Of a DNA stretch of 64,000 nucleotides, positions 52,024 to 60,420 are shown piece by piece. The stretch spans positions 2,108,001 through 2,172,000 of the forward strand of contig NZ_JAFBCF010000001.1 in assembly GCF_016907535.1 (NCBI RefSeq), written 5' to 3'. This DNA comes from Microlunatus panaciterrae (lineage in GTDB: Bacteria > Actinomycetota > Actinomycetes > Propionibacteriales > Propionibacteriaceae). Made by a program: the position numbers and the translations under genes. Within the stretch, counting starts at the first letter, position 1, and each line of letters starts with the position of its first letter. The notes under the pieces are model-generated. The model had not been told where the DNA came from, searched no databases, and was given only the letters and a program-made list of their open reading frames with translations.

Positions 52024-53826
52024 TCACCCGCCCGGGGTCGGCGTCGAGTTGGGCGGAGGAGTGGTCGGGGTGGTCGGTGTCGGAGTCGGGGTGGTCGGCG
52101 GAGCCGTGGGCTTCGGCTTGGCCAGCACCAGAGTGATGTCGGTGCTGCGGGAGACCCGCTTGCCGGCCGCCGGGTCCTGGCTGATCACCGTGCCCTCCGC
52201 CTGGTCGCTGGCCTTCTCCTTGAAGGTGACGTTCTGCTCGCGGAACCCGGCCTGGGTCAGCGTCTGCAGCGCCGACACCCGGTTGAACTCGAGCACGGAC
52301 GGCATCTGGGACTCGCCCGTGGCATAGGTGACGACCACCTCGCTGTCCAGCGGTGCGACCGACCCCTCGCCCGGCTGGACGTCGAGGACCTCATCCTTCT
52401 TGGCTGTGGTCGGCTCGTCGGTGGCCTTCTCGGTCTTCACACTGAAGCCGGCGTCCTTGAGCTTCTTCTTCACCTTGTCGACGTCCTCGCCGATCAGGTT
52501 GCCGGGAATCTTCCCCTTCTGCGGTCCGGCGTTGATCTCCATCACGACGGTGCTGTTCACCTCGACCGACTTGCCTCCGAGCGGATCCTGCTTGACCACC
52601 GTGCCGACCGTTTCGTCGTCCTTGCCGTTGACCTTCTTGAATTGGGGGTTGAGCTTGTAGTTGCGCATCTGGCTGTCGGCCTGCTGCTGGGTGAAACCGA
52701 TCACTGCCGGCACCTCGACCATCTGCACCGCTGGTGTCTGCGGTGGCTGCAGGAAGCGGTAGAGGCCGTAGGCGCCACCGGCCAGGACGGCGAGGATGAG
52801 GGCGGTCACGAGAATGGCGAGACCGACGCGGCGCTTCGGCTCCTCCTCCTCGTCGTTGAGGTCGACCAACGGCTCAGCGCCGGTCGGCGGGACCACCGGC
52901 GGCACCGCGGATCGCGACACCACCCGGGTGGGGTTCGGGTCGGCTCCCACGACGGCCGGAACGACGGCCGTCACCTGCTGTCCCGCGAGCAGCCTGCTGA
53001 TGTCCGCCTTCATCTCGCGGGCTGACTGGTACCGGGCCGCCGGGTCCTTCTCCAGCGCCTTCAGGGTGACCGCGTCGATGTCGGAGGTGATCACCGGGTC
53101 CAGCTCGCTCGGCGGCACCGGAGTCTCGCGGACGTGCTGGTAGGCGACGCTGACCGGCGAGTCTCCGACGAAGGGTGGCCGGCCCACCAGCAGCTCATAG
53201 AGCAGGCAACCGGCGGAGTAGATGTCACTGCGGGCGTCGACGGTCTCGCCGCGCGCCTGCTCGGGGGAGAGATACTGCGCGGTGCCGATGACGGCCGCGG
53301 TCTGGGTCATGGTGGCCGACGTGTCCGCCACCGCCCGGGCGATGCCGAAATCCATCACCTTGACCCCGCCGGTGGGGGTGAGCATGACGTTGGCGGGCTT
53401 GATGTCCCGGTGCACGATGCCGGCCTTGTGGCTGTAGCTCAACGCGTCGAGCACGCCCTGGGTCAGCTCCAGTGCCCGCTCGGGCAGGATCTTGCGGCCG
53501 TCGCGGAGCACGTCGCGCAGGGTCGGCCCCTCCACCAGCTCCATCACGATGTAGGGGATGGAGACGCCGGTCTTCGGGTCGGTCTCCTCACCGGTGTCGT
53601 AGACGGCCACGATGGTCGGGTGGTTCAGGCCGGCCGCGGACTGCGCCTCGCGGCGGAAGCGCGCCTGGAACGTCGGATCGGTGGCCAGGTCGGTTCGCAG
53701 CTGCTTCACCGCGACCGGTCGTCCGAGTCGGGTGTCGATGGCGTGTCTGACCTCCGCCATGCCACCGCGACCCAGCAGGTCGCCGAGCTCGTATCGGCCA
53801 CCCACCTTCACAGACTCGCCTGTCAT
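52024..53826 (-). CDS. pknB: Serine/threonine protein kinase with PASTA repeats
   Basis: 600 residues. The kinase domain has LLGRGGMAEV, AVKQ (Lys about 41), GIVHRDIKPANV, MDFGIARA and YLSPEQARGE. One membrane helix is followed by three PASTA repeats (starts PAVIGFTQQQA, IPGNLIGEDVDKV, MPSVLEFNRVSA) that bind muropeptides or lipid II outside. The C-terminus is a Thr/Pro tail. GGAGAGG precedes the ATG. PknB regulates cell-wall growth and division. The normally adjacent pknA is absent: pbpA follows directly upstream. Confidence 0.96.
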   Translation of the reverse strand: MTGESVKVGGRYELGDLLGRGGMAEVRHAIDTRLGRPVAVKQLRTDLATDPTFQARFRREAQSAAGLNHPTIVAVYDTGEETDPKTGVSIPYIVMELVEGPTLRDVLRDGRKILPERALELTQGVLDALSYSHKAGIVHRDIKPANVMLTPTGGVKVMDFGIARAVADTSATMTQTAAVIGTAQYLSPEQARGETVDARSDIYSAGCLLYELLVGRPPFVGDSPVSVAYQHVRETPVPPSELDPVITSDIDAVTLKALEKDPAARYQSAREMKADISRLLAGQQVTAVVPAVVGADPNPTRVVSRSAVPPVVPPTGAEPLVDLNDEEEEPKRRVGLAILVTALILAVLAGGAYGLYRFLQPPQTPAVQMVEVPAVIGFTQQQADSQMRNYKLNPQFKKVNGKDDETVGTVVKQDPLGGKSVEVNSTVVMEINAGPQKGKIPGNLIGEDVDKVKKKLKDAGFSVKTEKATDEPTTAKKDEVLDVQPGEGSVAPLDSEVVVTYATGESQMPSVLEFNRVSALQTLTQAGFREQNVTFKEKASDQAEGTVISQDPAAGKRVSRSTDITLVLAKPKPTAPPTTPTPTPTTPTTPPPNSTPTPGG

Positions 53827-53965
53827 CGGTGCAATCCTCTCCTGGGCCTGACGGCCCCATCGGCTAACGGCTCTCCGGTGTCAGGCCATTGTGTGCCACC
53901 GTGTCGTCGGACGACGAACCGCGCCCCGTCCCCGTCGCGTCGCCGTTGACCCCACTCATGCGCTC

Positions 53966-55399
53966 TCACAGCACCGCCTTCATCACGGCCTTGGCGATCG
54001 GCGCCGCCACCCGGCCACCGGCGATGTCCTGCCGGGGGATGTCGGCGTCCTCGACCACGACGGCCACTGCCACCTGCCGGTCCCCGGAGGTGGCGTAGGA
54101 GGTGAACCAGGCGAACGGCTTGCGTTTCAGGTCGGACTGGGCGGTGCCCGTCTTGCCGCCGACCTCGACCCCCGGGATCCTCGCGGTCGTGCCGGTGCCG
54201 TTGTTGACGACGCCGACCATCATCTTCTGCAGCGCCTTGGCGTTGTCCGCCGTCATCGGCTGGGACAGCTCCTTGGGCTTGGTGGTCTGCAGCGGCTTCA
54301 GGTCGGGTGCCCGGACGACGCTGACGATGTAGGGGTCCATCAGGACGCCGTCGTTGGCGATCGCTGCGGTCACCATCGCCATCTGCAGCGGGCTGGCGGC
54401 GACGTCGAACTGGCCGATCGCACTCAGGGCCGTCTGGGACCGGTCCGGGTTCTCCGGGAACTTGCTCGCCGCGCCGCCGAGGTCGCTGAGGTGGCGGGCG
54501 TCGAAGCCGAACTTGTTCGCCTGGTCACGGAGCTTGTCGGCCCCCAGCTCGAGTCCGAGGTTGGCGAACGCGGTGTTGCAGGAGACCTCGAGTGCGTGCT
54601 GCAAAGTGATCTGCTGGCCGCCGCAGTTGCTCTCGTTGCCGAGGTACGTCTGGGTACCCGGCAGCTTCAGCCTGGTCGGCGACTTGACCTTGCTGTCCGG
54701 GGTCTTGCCGGCCTCGAGGGCGGCGGCCGCGGTGACCAGCTTGAAGGTTGAGCCAGGTGGGTAGATCTCCCGGGCTGCCCGGTTGGCCATCGGGTGGTTC
54801 TTGGCGGTGGCGAGCCGCTGATACGCCTTGCCGGCCGCCTCGATGTCGTGGCTGGCGATCTTGTTGGGGTCATAGCTGGGACTGGTGACCATGGCCAGGA
54901 TGGCGCCCGTCTGCGGGTCGATGGCGACCACCGCACCCTTCTGGTCGCCGAGCGCCTTGGCCGCGGCCCGCTGGGCGTCCGGATTGATGGTGGTCTCGAC
55001 GCTGGCGCCCTTCGGTGTCCGGTTGGTGACCAGGTCGATCATCCGGCGGACGAACAGCGAGTCGTCGGTGCCGGCCAGCTGGGTGTTGTAGGAGCTCTCC
55101 AGACCCGACCGGGCGTGGTCGTAGGAGTAGAAGCCGGTCACCGGGGCGTACAGCTCGCCCTGCGGGTAGGTGCGCAGGTATTTGAACCGGTCGCGGACCG
55201 GGGTGGTGGTGGCGATCTCGGTGGTCCCGGCCAGGATCGAGCCGCGGTCCTGGGCGAACTCGGCGTCACGCACCCGCCGGTTCTGGGGCTGGGCGTTCAA
55301 CGACTCGGTCCGGAAGACCACGTTGAAGGTGACGTTCGCGAACAGCAGCCCGAACATCAACATGACGACGACAGCGACGCGCCGGATCGGGCGGTTCAT
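53966..55399 (-). CDS. pbpA: Class B penicillin-binding protein PbpA
   Basis: 477 residues. One N-terminal membrane helix, then a dimerisation domain and a transpeptidase with GSTFKLVTAAAAL (catalytic serine), SCNTAFANLG and GGKTGTAQSD. It cross-links peptidoglycan with its RodA partner, whose gene overlaps it by four bases (ATGA). Length and motif spacing are normal for the actinobacterial PbpA. It follows rodA in the pknB operon. Confidence 0.95.
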   Translation of the reverse strand: MNRPIRRVAVVVMLMFGLLFANVTFNVVFRTESLNAQPQNRRVRDAEFAQDRGSILAGTTEIATTTPVRDRFKYLRTYPQGELYAPVTGFYSYDHARSGLESSYNTQLAGTDDSLFVRRMIDLVTNRTPKGASVETTINPDAQRAAAKALGDQKGAVVAIDPQTGAILAMVTSPSYDPNKIASHDIEAAGKAYQRLATAKNHPMANRAAREIYPPGSTFKLVTAAAALEAGKTPDSKVKSPTRLKLPGTQTYLGNESNCGGQQITLQHALEVSCNTAFANLGLELGADKLRDQANKFGFDARHLSDLGGAASKFPENPDRSQTALSAIGQFDVAASPLQMAMVTAAIANDGVLMDPYIVSVVRAPDLKPLQTTKPKELSQPMTADNAKALQKMMVGVVNNGTGTTARIPGVEVGGKTGTAQSDLKRKPFAWFTSYATSGDRQVAVAVVVEDADIPRQDIAGGRVAAPIAKAVMKAVL

Positions 55400-56775
55400 G
55401 CCGGCCTCTTCAGCAGCTGGGTCTCGTCCTGCGCGGCGACGTTCTCTGAGACGGTGGCGACCGGCTTGCGGACATGGTGGGAGATGAGCAGCAGCAGGGC
55501 CATGATGGTCCAGTTGGCGACCAGCGACGATCCCCCCTGGGACATGAACGGTGTGGTCAGCCCGGTCAGCGGCAGCAGCCGGGTGACCCCGCCGATGATG
55601 GTGAACACCTGCAGTGCGAACGCGAACGACAGGCCGCAGGCGAGCAGCTTGCCGAACGGCTCCCGGCAGGCCAGTGCGGTTCGCAGGCCGCGGGACACGA
55701 TCAGGGCGTACAGCATCACGATCGCCATCAATCCCGTCATGCCGAGCTCCTCACCGAGAGCCGCGGCGATGAAGTCGCTGCGGGCCAACGGCGTCAGGCC
55801 AGGTCGGCCCAGGCCGAGGCCGGTGCCCAACAGGCCGCCCCAGGCCATCCCGAACTGCGCGTTGACCACCTGGTAGTAGAGGTCGTAGTTGGAGAACGGG
55901 TGCAGCCAGGCGCCGACCCGGATCTTCACGTGTGCGAACAGCAGGTAGCCCAGATAGGCGCCGGCGGCGAACAGCAGGGTGCCGAGCACGGCCCAACCGG
56001 GCCGCTCGGTGGAGACGTACAGCATCATCACGAACAGCCCGAAGAACAGCAGCGAGGTGCCCAGGTCATTCTGGAAGACCAGCACCGCCAGGCTCGCGAG
56101 CCACATCAGCAGGATCGGGCCGAGATCGCGGGCTCGGGGCAGGTCCAGCCCCAGGACCCGCCAGCCGGCGAGGGCGAGTACGTCGCGCTTCTCGACCAGG
56201 TAGGACGCGAACGCGATGCAGAGGAAGATCTTGGCGACCTCGGACGGTTGGAAGCTGTACGGACCGACATGGATCCAGATCTGGGCGCCGAACTTGGCCG
56301 TACCGATGACGGGGACGAGCGGCAGCAGGAGCAGCACGATCCCGGACAGTCCCAGGGTGTAGGTGAACCGCTGCAACGGGCGGTGGTCGCGGATCACGAA
56401 CGCCACCAGCACGAACAGCACCACGCCGAGAGCGGTCCAGATCAGCTGCTGCCGGGCGCCGGAGGTCGGCGGGTCGTTGATCAGGTCGATGCGGTGGATC
56501 ATCGCCAGCCCCAGGCCGTTCAGCAGCACCACGCAGGGCAGGATCACCGGATCCGCGTACGGCAGCTTCCAGCGGATGGCGATATGGGCGACCAGGGCGA
56601 GCCCGGCACCGACACCGGCCAGGTAGGGGAAGGTCGAGGAGATCGAGCCGGTCACATTGAGATCGACCATCGCGGCCGCGCCCAGGGTGAGCGCCAAGGC
56701 GAACAGGATCAAGGCGAGCTCGACATTGCGGCGCTTGCGGGGGACGACGATGACAGGAGTCGAGGCACTCATCAT
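55396..56775 (-). CDS. rodA: FtsW/RodA-type peptidoglycan polymerase
   Basis: 459 residues with about ten membrane helices. SEDS-family motifs are seen: KFGAQIWIHVGPYSFQPSEV (near WI.IG...QPSE), FLVEKRD-type loop as YLVEKRDVLAL, NDLGTSLLFFGLFVMML, and a final LPLTGLTTPFMSQGGSSLVA. It polymerises glycan strands and needs a class B PBP, here PbpA. Two ATGs in a row mark the start, overlapping the pstP stop. Confidence 0.95.
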   Translation of the reverse strand: MMSASTPVIVVPRKRRNVELALILFALALTLGAAAMVDLNVTGSISSTFPYLAGVGAGLALVAHIAIRWKLPYADPVILPCVVLLNGLGLAMIHRIDLINDPPTSGARQQLIWTALGVVLFVLVAFVIRDHRPLQRFTYTLGLSGIVLLLLPLVPVIGTAKFGAQIWIHVGPYSFQPSEVAKIFLCIAFASYLVEKRDVLALAGWRVLGLDLPRARDLGPILLMWLASLAVLVFQNDLGTSLLFFGLFVMMLYVSTERPGWAVLGTLLFAAGAYLGYLLFAHVKIRVGAWLHPFSNYDLYYQVVNAQFGMAWGGLLGTGLGLGRPGLTPLARSDFIAAALGEELGMTGLMAIVMLYALIVSRGLRTALACREPFGKLLACGLSFAFALQVFTIIGGVTRLLPLTGLTTPFMSQGGSSLVANWTIMALLLLISHHVRKPVATVSENVAAQDETQLLKRPA

Positions 56776-58280
56776 CAGCAGTTCGGACCCGTGGGCGACG
56801 TGCTGCTCGGCGTCGGCGTCGGCGTCCGTGGCGTCTTGACGGTGCCGGTCTTGGCGCCGGCGGACGGCTTTGCGGTGGTTGCCTTCGCCGATGGCTTCCT
56901 CGACGGGGTCGGCTTCTTTGACGGGTTAGGCGCCGACGGTGTCGCGCTGGCCGACGGGCCCTTCGGCTGGCCGCAGGCACGGGCCGCATCCTGGAGCTCA
57001 GCCACGGTCTGTCGGGCTCCCTCGAGATCGGCGACCTCGATCCCCGCCTGCACCTTCTCCCGGTAGTACTGGGGGAGGCTGGCCACGGTCAGATCCTGGA
57101 CCTCGTACAGCTGCGACAGCGGGACGCCGGTGAGGCCGCGGAAGATGGCGACCCGGCCGGTGGACTCGCCGACGTAGAACTGGGTGCGCGTCCAGGCGTA
57201 ACCGGCGCTCAACCCGGCGGCGGCGATCAGCAGCAGCACCAGCAGACCGACCAGCGGCCGGGCCCAGCGCCGCTTGCTCGGCGGCTGCGGGTCATATCGG
57301 GCCTCATCCTCGATGTCGTCCGCCGCAGCGGCACCCGGGGTCCGCTCGAGGCCGGTCATGGTGTCCTCGACCTCGTCGCTCACCGCGCCCGCGGCGGCCG
57401 CGCGGCTGCGTGGTTCGACAGCCGGTATGTCCCGGTCGGCCGCGGCGCCGAGGACGAACTCCCCCTCGGTGGGGCCGGCCTCGACCACCTCGGCGACGAT
57501 CACGGTGATGTTGTCGATGCCGCCCTCGGTCAGGGCATCCTCGACCAGCCGGTTCATCGCCGACTCCAGATCCGGCAGCTGCAGAGCCTGGGCGATCTCC
57601 GGGTCCTCGACCAGGCCGCAGAGTCCGTCACTGCAGAACAGCAGTCGGTCGCCGGGCTGGACGGTGAGCATCGTCGTGTCCGGGTCGTTGGCGGGCTGGC
57701 CGTTGAGGACCTTCAGCAGCAGCGAGCGGTGTGGGTGCACCGCTGCCTCCTCCTCGGAGATCTTGCCCTCGTCGACCAGCGACTGGACCCAACTGTGATC
57801 GTGGGTGAGACGCTCCAGCTGCCCGTCGCGGAGCAGGTAGGCCCGGCTGTCGCCGATGTGGGCCAGGCCCAGGCTGTTGCCGTCGAACAGGGCGCCGGTG
57901 ACCGTGGTCCCCATCCCCTCGAGGGCGTAGTCGTCCTCGACCAGGTCAGCGATCCGGTCGTTGGCCAGTTCGATGGCCTGGGTCAGCCGGGTGAGCATCT
58001 GCTCGCCGTCGACCGGCCCGTCGATCCGGCGGATCGAGTCGATGGCCACTGCTGAGGCGAGGTCACCGGCAGCCGCGCCGCCCATGCCGTCGGCGACCAC
58101 CAGCAGATAGGAGGTCGCGTAGCCGGAGTCCTGGTTGTTCTTGCGAACCAGCCCGATCTCGGAGTGGGTGACGAAGTGCAACGCCAGCGGGGGCCGCTGC
58201 TGCTCGCCAGCGGAGTCGGGCGTCAGGGCTGGATCCGGAGTGAGGGCTGGCTCCGGAGTGAGGGCGGGGTCTGGCGTCAT
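56775..58280 (-). CDS. pstP: PP2C-type serine/threonine phosphatase PstP
   Basis: 501 residues. The phosphatase domain has VRKNNQDSGYA, VADGMGGAAAGD, GMGTTVTGAL, LAHIGDSRAYLLRDGQ, LLFCSDGLCGLVED and GGIDNITVIVAEV, with the metal-binding aspartates. A cytoplasmic linker, one membrane helix (LVGLLVLLLIAAAGLSAGYA) and an extracellular Pro/Ser/Lys-rich tail follow. The first 22 residues are a hexapeptide repeat (LTPDPA), encoded by 18-nt DNA repeats at 58210-58275. It reverses PknB phosphorylation. Confidence 0.95.
   Translation of the reverse strand: MTPDPALTPEPALTPDPALTPDSAGEQQRPPLALHFVTHSEIGLVRKNNQDSGYATSYLLVVADGMGGAAAGDLASAVAIDSIRRIDGPVDGEQMLTRLTQAIELANDRIADLVEDDYALEGMGTTVTGALFDGNSLGLAHIGDSRAYLLRDGQLERLTHDHSWVQSLVDEGKISEEEAAVHPHRSLLLKVLNGQPANDPDTTMLTVQPGDRLLFCSDGLCGLVEDPEIAQALQLPDLESAMNRLVEDALTEGGIDNITVIVAEVVEAGPTEGEFVLGAAADRDIPAVEPRSRAAAAGAVSDEVEDTMTGLERTPGAAAADDIEDEARYDPQPPSKRRWARPLVGLLVLLLIAAAGLSAGYAWTRTQFYVGESTGRVAIFRGLTGVPLSQLYEVQDLTVASLPQYYREKVQAGIEVADLEGARQTVAELQDAARACGQPKGPSASATPSAPNPSKKPTPSRKPSAKATTAKPSAGAKTGTVKTPRTPTPTPSSTSPTGPNC
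58210..58275. repeat. 18-nt tandem repeats at the start of pstP
   Basis: Three to four imperfect units of the form AGGGCTGGATCCGGAGTG lie head to tail. They encode the LTPDPALTPEPALTPDPA start of PstP. Because the unit is 18 nt, copy-number change would keep frame and only lengthen the N-terminus. Confidence 0.85.
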
Positions 58281-58287
58281 GGTGGGC

Positions 58288-58773
58288 TCACGGCTCCAGT
58301 CTCATCACGGTCTTGCCGATGCGTACGGTGTCGGACATCGTGATGGTGGTCGGGGAGGTGATCCGCTGCCCGTTCACGTAGGTGCCGTTGGTGGAGCCGA
58401 GGTCCTCGATGTAGTAGCCGCCGTCGGAGGTCAGCACCCGCGCATGCCGGGTTGAGACGTAGTCGTCCTCGAGGATGAGCTGGCAGTCAGCTCCGCGCCC
58501 GATCATCACCATGCCCCCGGCCAGCTCGGCGGACTCGCCGCTCTGGGTGCCGCCGGTGATCGTCAGCACCCGGGGCTGGCCCTTGGGTCGCTTCGACCGC
58601 TTCGCCTTGCCCGGAGGAGGCGGGTTCTCCAGTCTCTGGGCAGGGTTCTGGTCGGCGGTCGCGACCGGCTTGCCGAACAGGTCGCTGCGGATCACGGAGA
58701 CGGCGGAGAGGATGAACAGCCACAGCAGGGCCAGGAAGAGCACCTTGATGATGGTGAGGGTGATCTCAGACAT
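58288..58773 (-). CDS. fhaB: FHA-domain membrane protein FhaB
   Basis: 161 residues. A single N-terminal membrane helix (TIIKVLFLALLWLFILSAVS) is followed by a Pro/Lys-rich linker and an FHA domain with IGRGADCQLILEDDYVSTRH (the GR and SxxH phospho-threonine-binding residues) and DLGSTNGTYVNG. In relatives it links PknB signalling to PbpA/RodA. It sits six bases after fhaA and seven before pstP, in the standard order. Confidence 0.95.
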   Translation of the reverse strand: MSEITLTIIKVLFLALLWLFILSAVSVIRSDLFGKPVATADQNPAQRLENPPPPGKAKRSKRPKGQPRVLTITGGTQSGESAELAGGMVMIGRGADCQLILEDDYVSTRHARVLTSDGGYYIEDLGSTNGTYVNGQRITSPTTITMSDTVRIGKTVMRLEP

Positions 58774-58779
58774 CTGACC

Positions 58780-59493
58780 TCAGCGCCCGGCAGGGGCATG
58801 GACGAGCATCCGGGTGGACCCGATCTCGATCCGTGACCCCTCGGTCAGAGTGGCTTGCCGGACGCGCTGGCCGTTGACGATGATCCCGTTGGTGGAGCCG
58901 AGGTCGACGATGTCGATGTGCAGGGTCGAACCTGACCCGCTGACCCGGATCTCGGCATGAAGCCGCGAGATGCCCGGGTCGTTGATCCGGAGGTCGGCGT
59001 CAGTGCCGCGGCCGATCACCAGGCCGGGCGGCTGCAGCGCATGCCGCATCCCGTTGACCTCAAGGACGAGCTGGGAGCGGTGGATGGCGGCCGTGTCGAG
59101 CTGGCTCCGGTCCGCCTCGACCCCGGCCACGGCGTCGGACTCCACCGTGAACCGGCCGATCGGGAGGGACTCGTCGAGCTGCAGGTGGATCATGATGGGG
59201 CCGTTGAAGACGTAGCCCATCTCGGAGGCGTGCGACTTGAGCTCGCCGGCCAGCTCTTCGGAGAGGGTCTTGCTGTAGGGAGCGAGCTTGTCGTGGTCGT
59301 GCTGCGACAACCCGACGACGAACTCGTTGGGCACCAACCGGCGGTCTCGGGACATGAGCTTGGCTTCGGCGTCGAGCTCGCGCTGCAGGCGGGCGGCGAT
59401 CTCGACCGGCTGCACGTCACCCTTGAAGGCGCGTGCGAACACACCGTTGACCGCACCCTCGATGCGCTTCTCGAAACGTTCGAAGACTCCCAT
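58780..59493 (-). CDS. fhaA: FHA-domain protein FhaA (DUF3662-FHA)
   Basis: 237 residues. The N-terminal DUF3662 domain (MGVFERFEKRIEGAVNGVFA, RLQRELDAEAKLMSRDRRLV) is followed by a C-terminal FHA domain with IGRGTDADLRINDPGISRLH and DLGSTNGIIVNGQRVR. FhaA binds the phosphorylated MviN/MurJ pseudokinase in Mycobacterium. The usual disordered linker between the domains is nearly missing, so the protein is short (237 residues against over 400 in Mycobacterium). AGGAGGGAC precedes the ATG at 59493. It is the first gene of the operon. Confidence 0.94.
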   Translation of the reverse strand: MGVFERFEKRIEGAVNGVFARAFKGDVQPVEIAARLQRELDAEAKLMSRDRRLVPNEFVVGLSQHDHDKLAPYSKTLSEELAGELKSHASEMGYVFNGPIMIHLQLDESLPIGRFTVESDAVAGVEADRSQLDTAAIHRSQLVLEVNGMRHALQPPGLVIGRGTDADLRINDPGISRLHAEIRVSGSGSTLHIDIVDLGSTNGIIVNGQRVRQATLTEGSRIEIGSTRMLVHAPAGR

Positions 59494-59676
59494 GTCCCTC
59501 CTCTCTCGCGTGGATGCCAACGTAAAGGGTATCCGGCGTTGAGCGGGGATCGCAGTTTCCGCCGCCCCCGGACCCCGGTGTTCACCGTAGCGGTGGGCCG
59601 CATCCCGACCGAATCGAGGATTGCCCGGCGTTCGTGCTAGCCTGTCTCGGCCGGTTCGCACCAAGAGTGTGGGCAG

Positions 59677-59759
59677 GCGCGAGTGGCGGAATGGCAGACG
59701 CGCTGGCTTCAGGTGCCAGTGTCCGAAAGGACGTGGGGGTTCAAGTCCCCCCTCGCGCA
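59677..59759 (+). tRNA. tRNA-Leu (anticodon CAG)
   Basis: 83 nt with a long variable arm (TGTCCGAAAGGACGT), anticodon stem CTGGC/GCCAG around TTCAGGT, T-arm GGGGGTTCAAGTCCCCC and acceptor GCGCGAG/CTCGCGC with discriminator A. CCA is not encoded. It lies 184 nt upstream of fhaA on the opposite strand. Confidence 0.96.
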
Positions 59760-59769
59760 CGAGAGATGA

Positions 59770-59808
59770 GGGGTGTGTCCAGCTGAGAGGCTGGGCACAC
59801 CCCTTTGT
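59770..59808 (+). terminator. Rho-independent terminator of tRNA-Leu
   Basis: GGGGTGTGTCCAGC (59770-59783) pairs over 14 positions, with one G-U, with GCTGGGCACACCCC (59790-59803). The loop is TGAGAG and TTTG follows. It lies 11 nt past the tRNA end. Confidence 0.9.
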
Positions 59809-59920
59809 CGTGTCCCGCCGCTGGTTAGGCCCTGTCCGCCGAAGGTCCGGGCTGGCTGATGACCTTCGTCCCTGTCAGCGAGCCACCTCCCGTCGCAGCA
59901 TGGAGGTGGAAGGGAACGTC

Positions 59921-60253
59921 ATGACAGAGAGAGACGACTACTCCACAGTCGAACCGGAACCGGCTCTGGGCACGACCACGAGCGATGCACGCGCTGCGGC
60001 GATTCGCAGCCTGAAGAAGAAGCGCGAGTTCATCAGCCACCTGTTGGCTTATGTGCTGGTGAACGCCCTGCTGGTCACCATCTGGCTGATCACAGCCATC
60101 CCCTCCGGGGCGTGGTTTCCGTGGCCGCTGATCCCGATGATGGGCTGGGGCATCGGCCTCGGCTTCCACGCAGCGGCCACGTACGGCCCGGCGAGCCGGC
60201 CGGTGACGGAAGAGGCGATCCGCAGAGAGATGGAGCGTCTCGGCCGGCGGTGA
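59921..60253 (+). CDS. 2TM-domain protein
   Basis: 110 residues: an acidic N-terminus (MTERDDYSTVEPEPA), a basic stretch (RSLKKKREFISH), then the 2TM hairpin with LLAYVLVNALLVTIWLITAI and MMGWGIGLGFHAAATYGP, and a charged C-terminus (IRREMERLGRR). This is the small 2TM domain family; function unknown. GAAGGGAA before the ATG at 59921 favours it over the in-frame ATG at 59900. It is convergent with the next membrane-protein gene. Confidence 0.85.
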   Translation: MTERDDYSTVEPEPALGTTTSDARAAAIRSLKKKREFISHLLAYVLVNALLVTIWLITAIPSGAWFPWPLIPMMGWGIGLGFHAAATYGPASRPVTEEAIRREMERLGRR

Positions 60254-60272
60254 CCCGACCTTGCCGGGAAAT

Positions 60273-60316
60273 GGTGAAGCGCTTATGACCTCGGGGGTTG
60301 CCATAAGCGCTTCACC
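60273..60316. terminator. Perfect 15-bp inverted repeat between convergent genes
   Basis: GGTGAAGCGCTTATG (60273-60287) and CATAAGCGCTTCACC (60302-60316) are exact reverse complements around a 14-nt spacer. Placed between two converging genes, it probably ends both transcripts. No U tract is visible on either side, so a protein-binding role is also possible. Confidence 0.65.
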
Positions 60317-60420
60317 GAGAACGTTACGGGACAGATGGTCCCTATAGCCAGGCTCAGCGGTGTCCTGTTCCGGTCACTTCCGGATTAGGACACGCCCCGG
60401 CCGACGGTTCCGCCGGCCCG

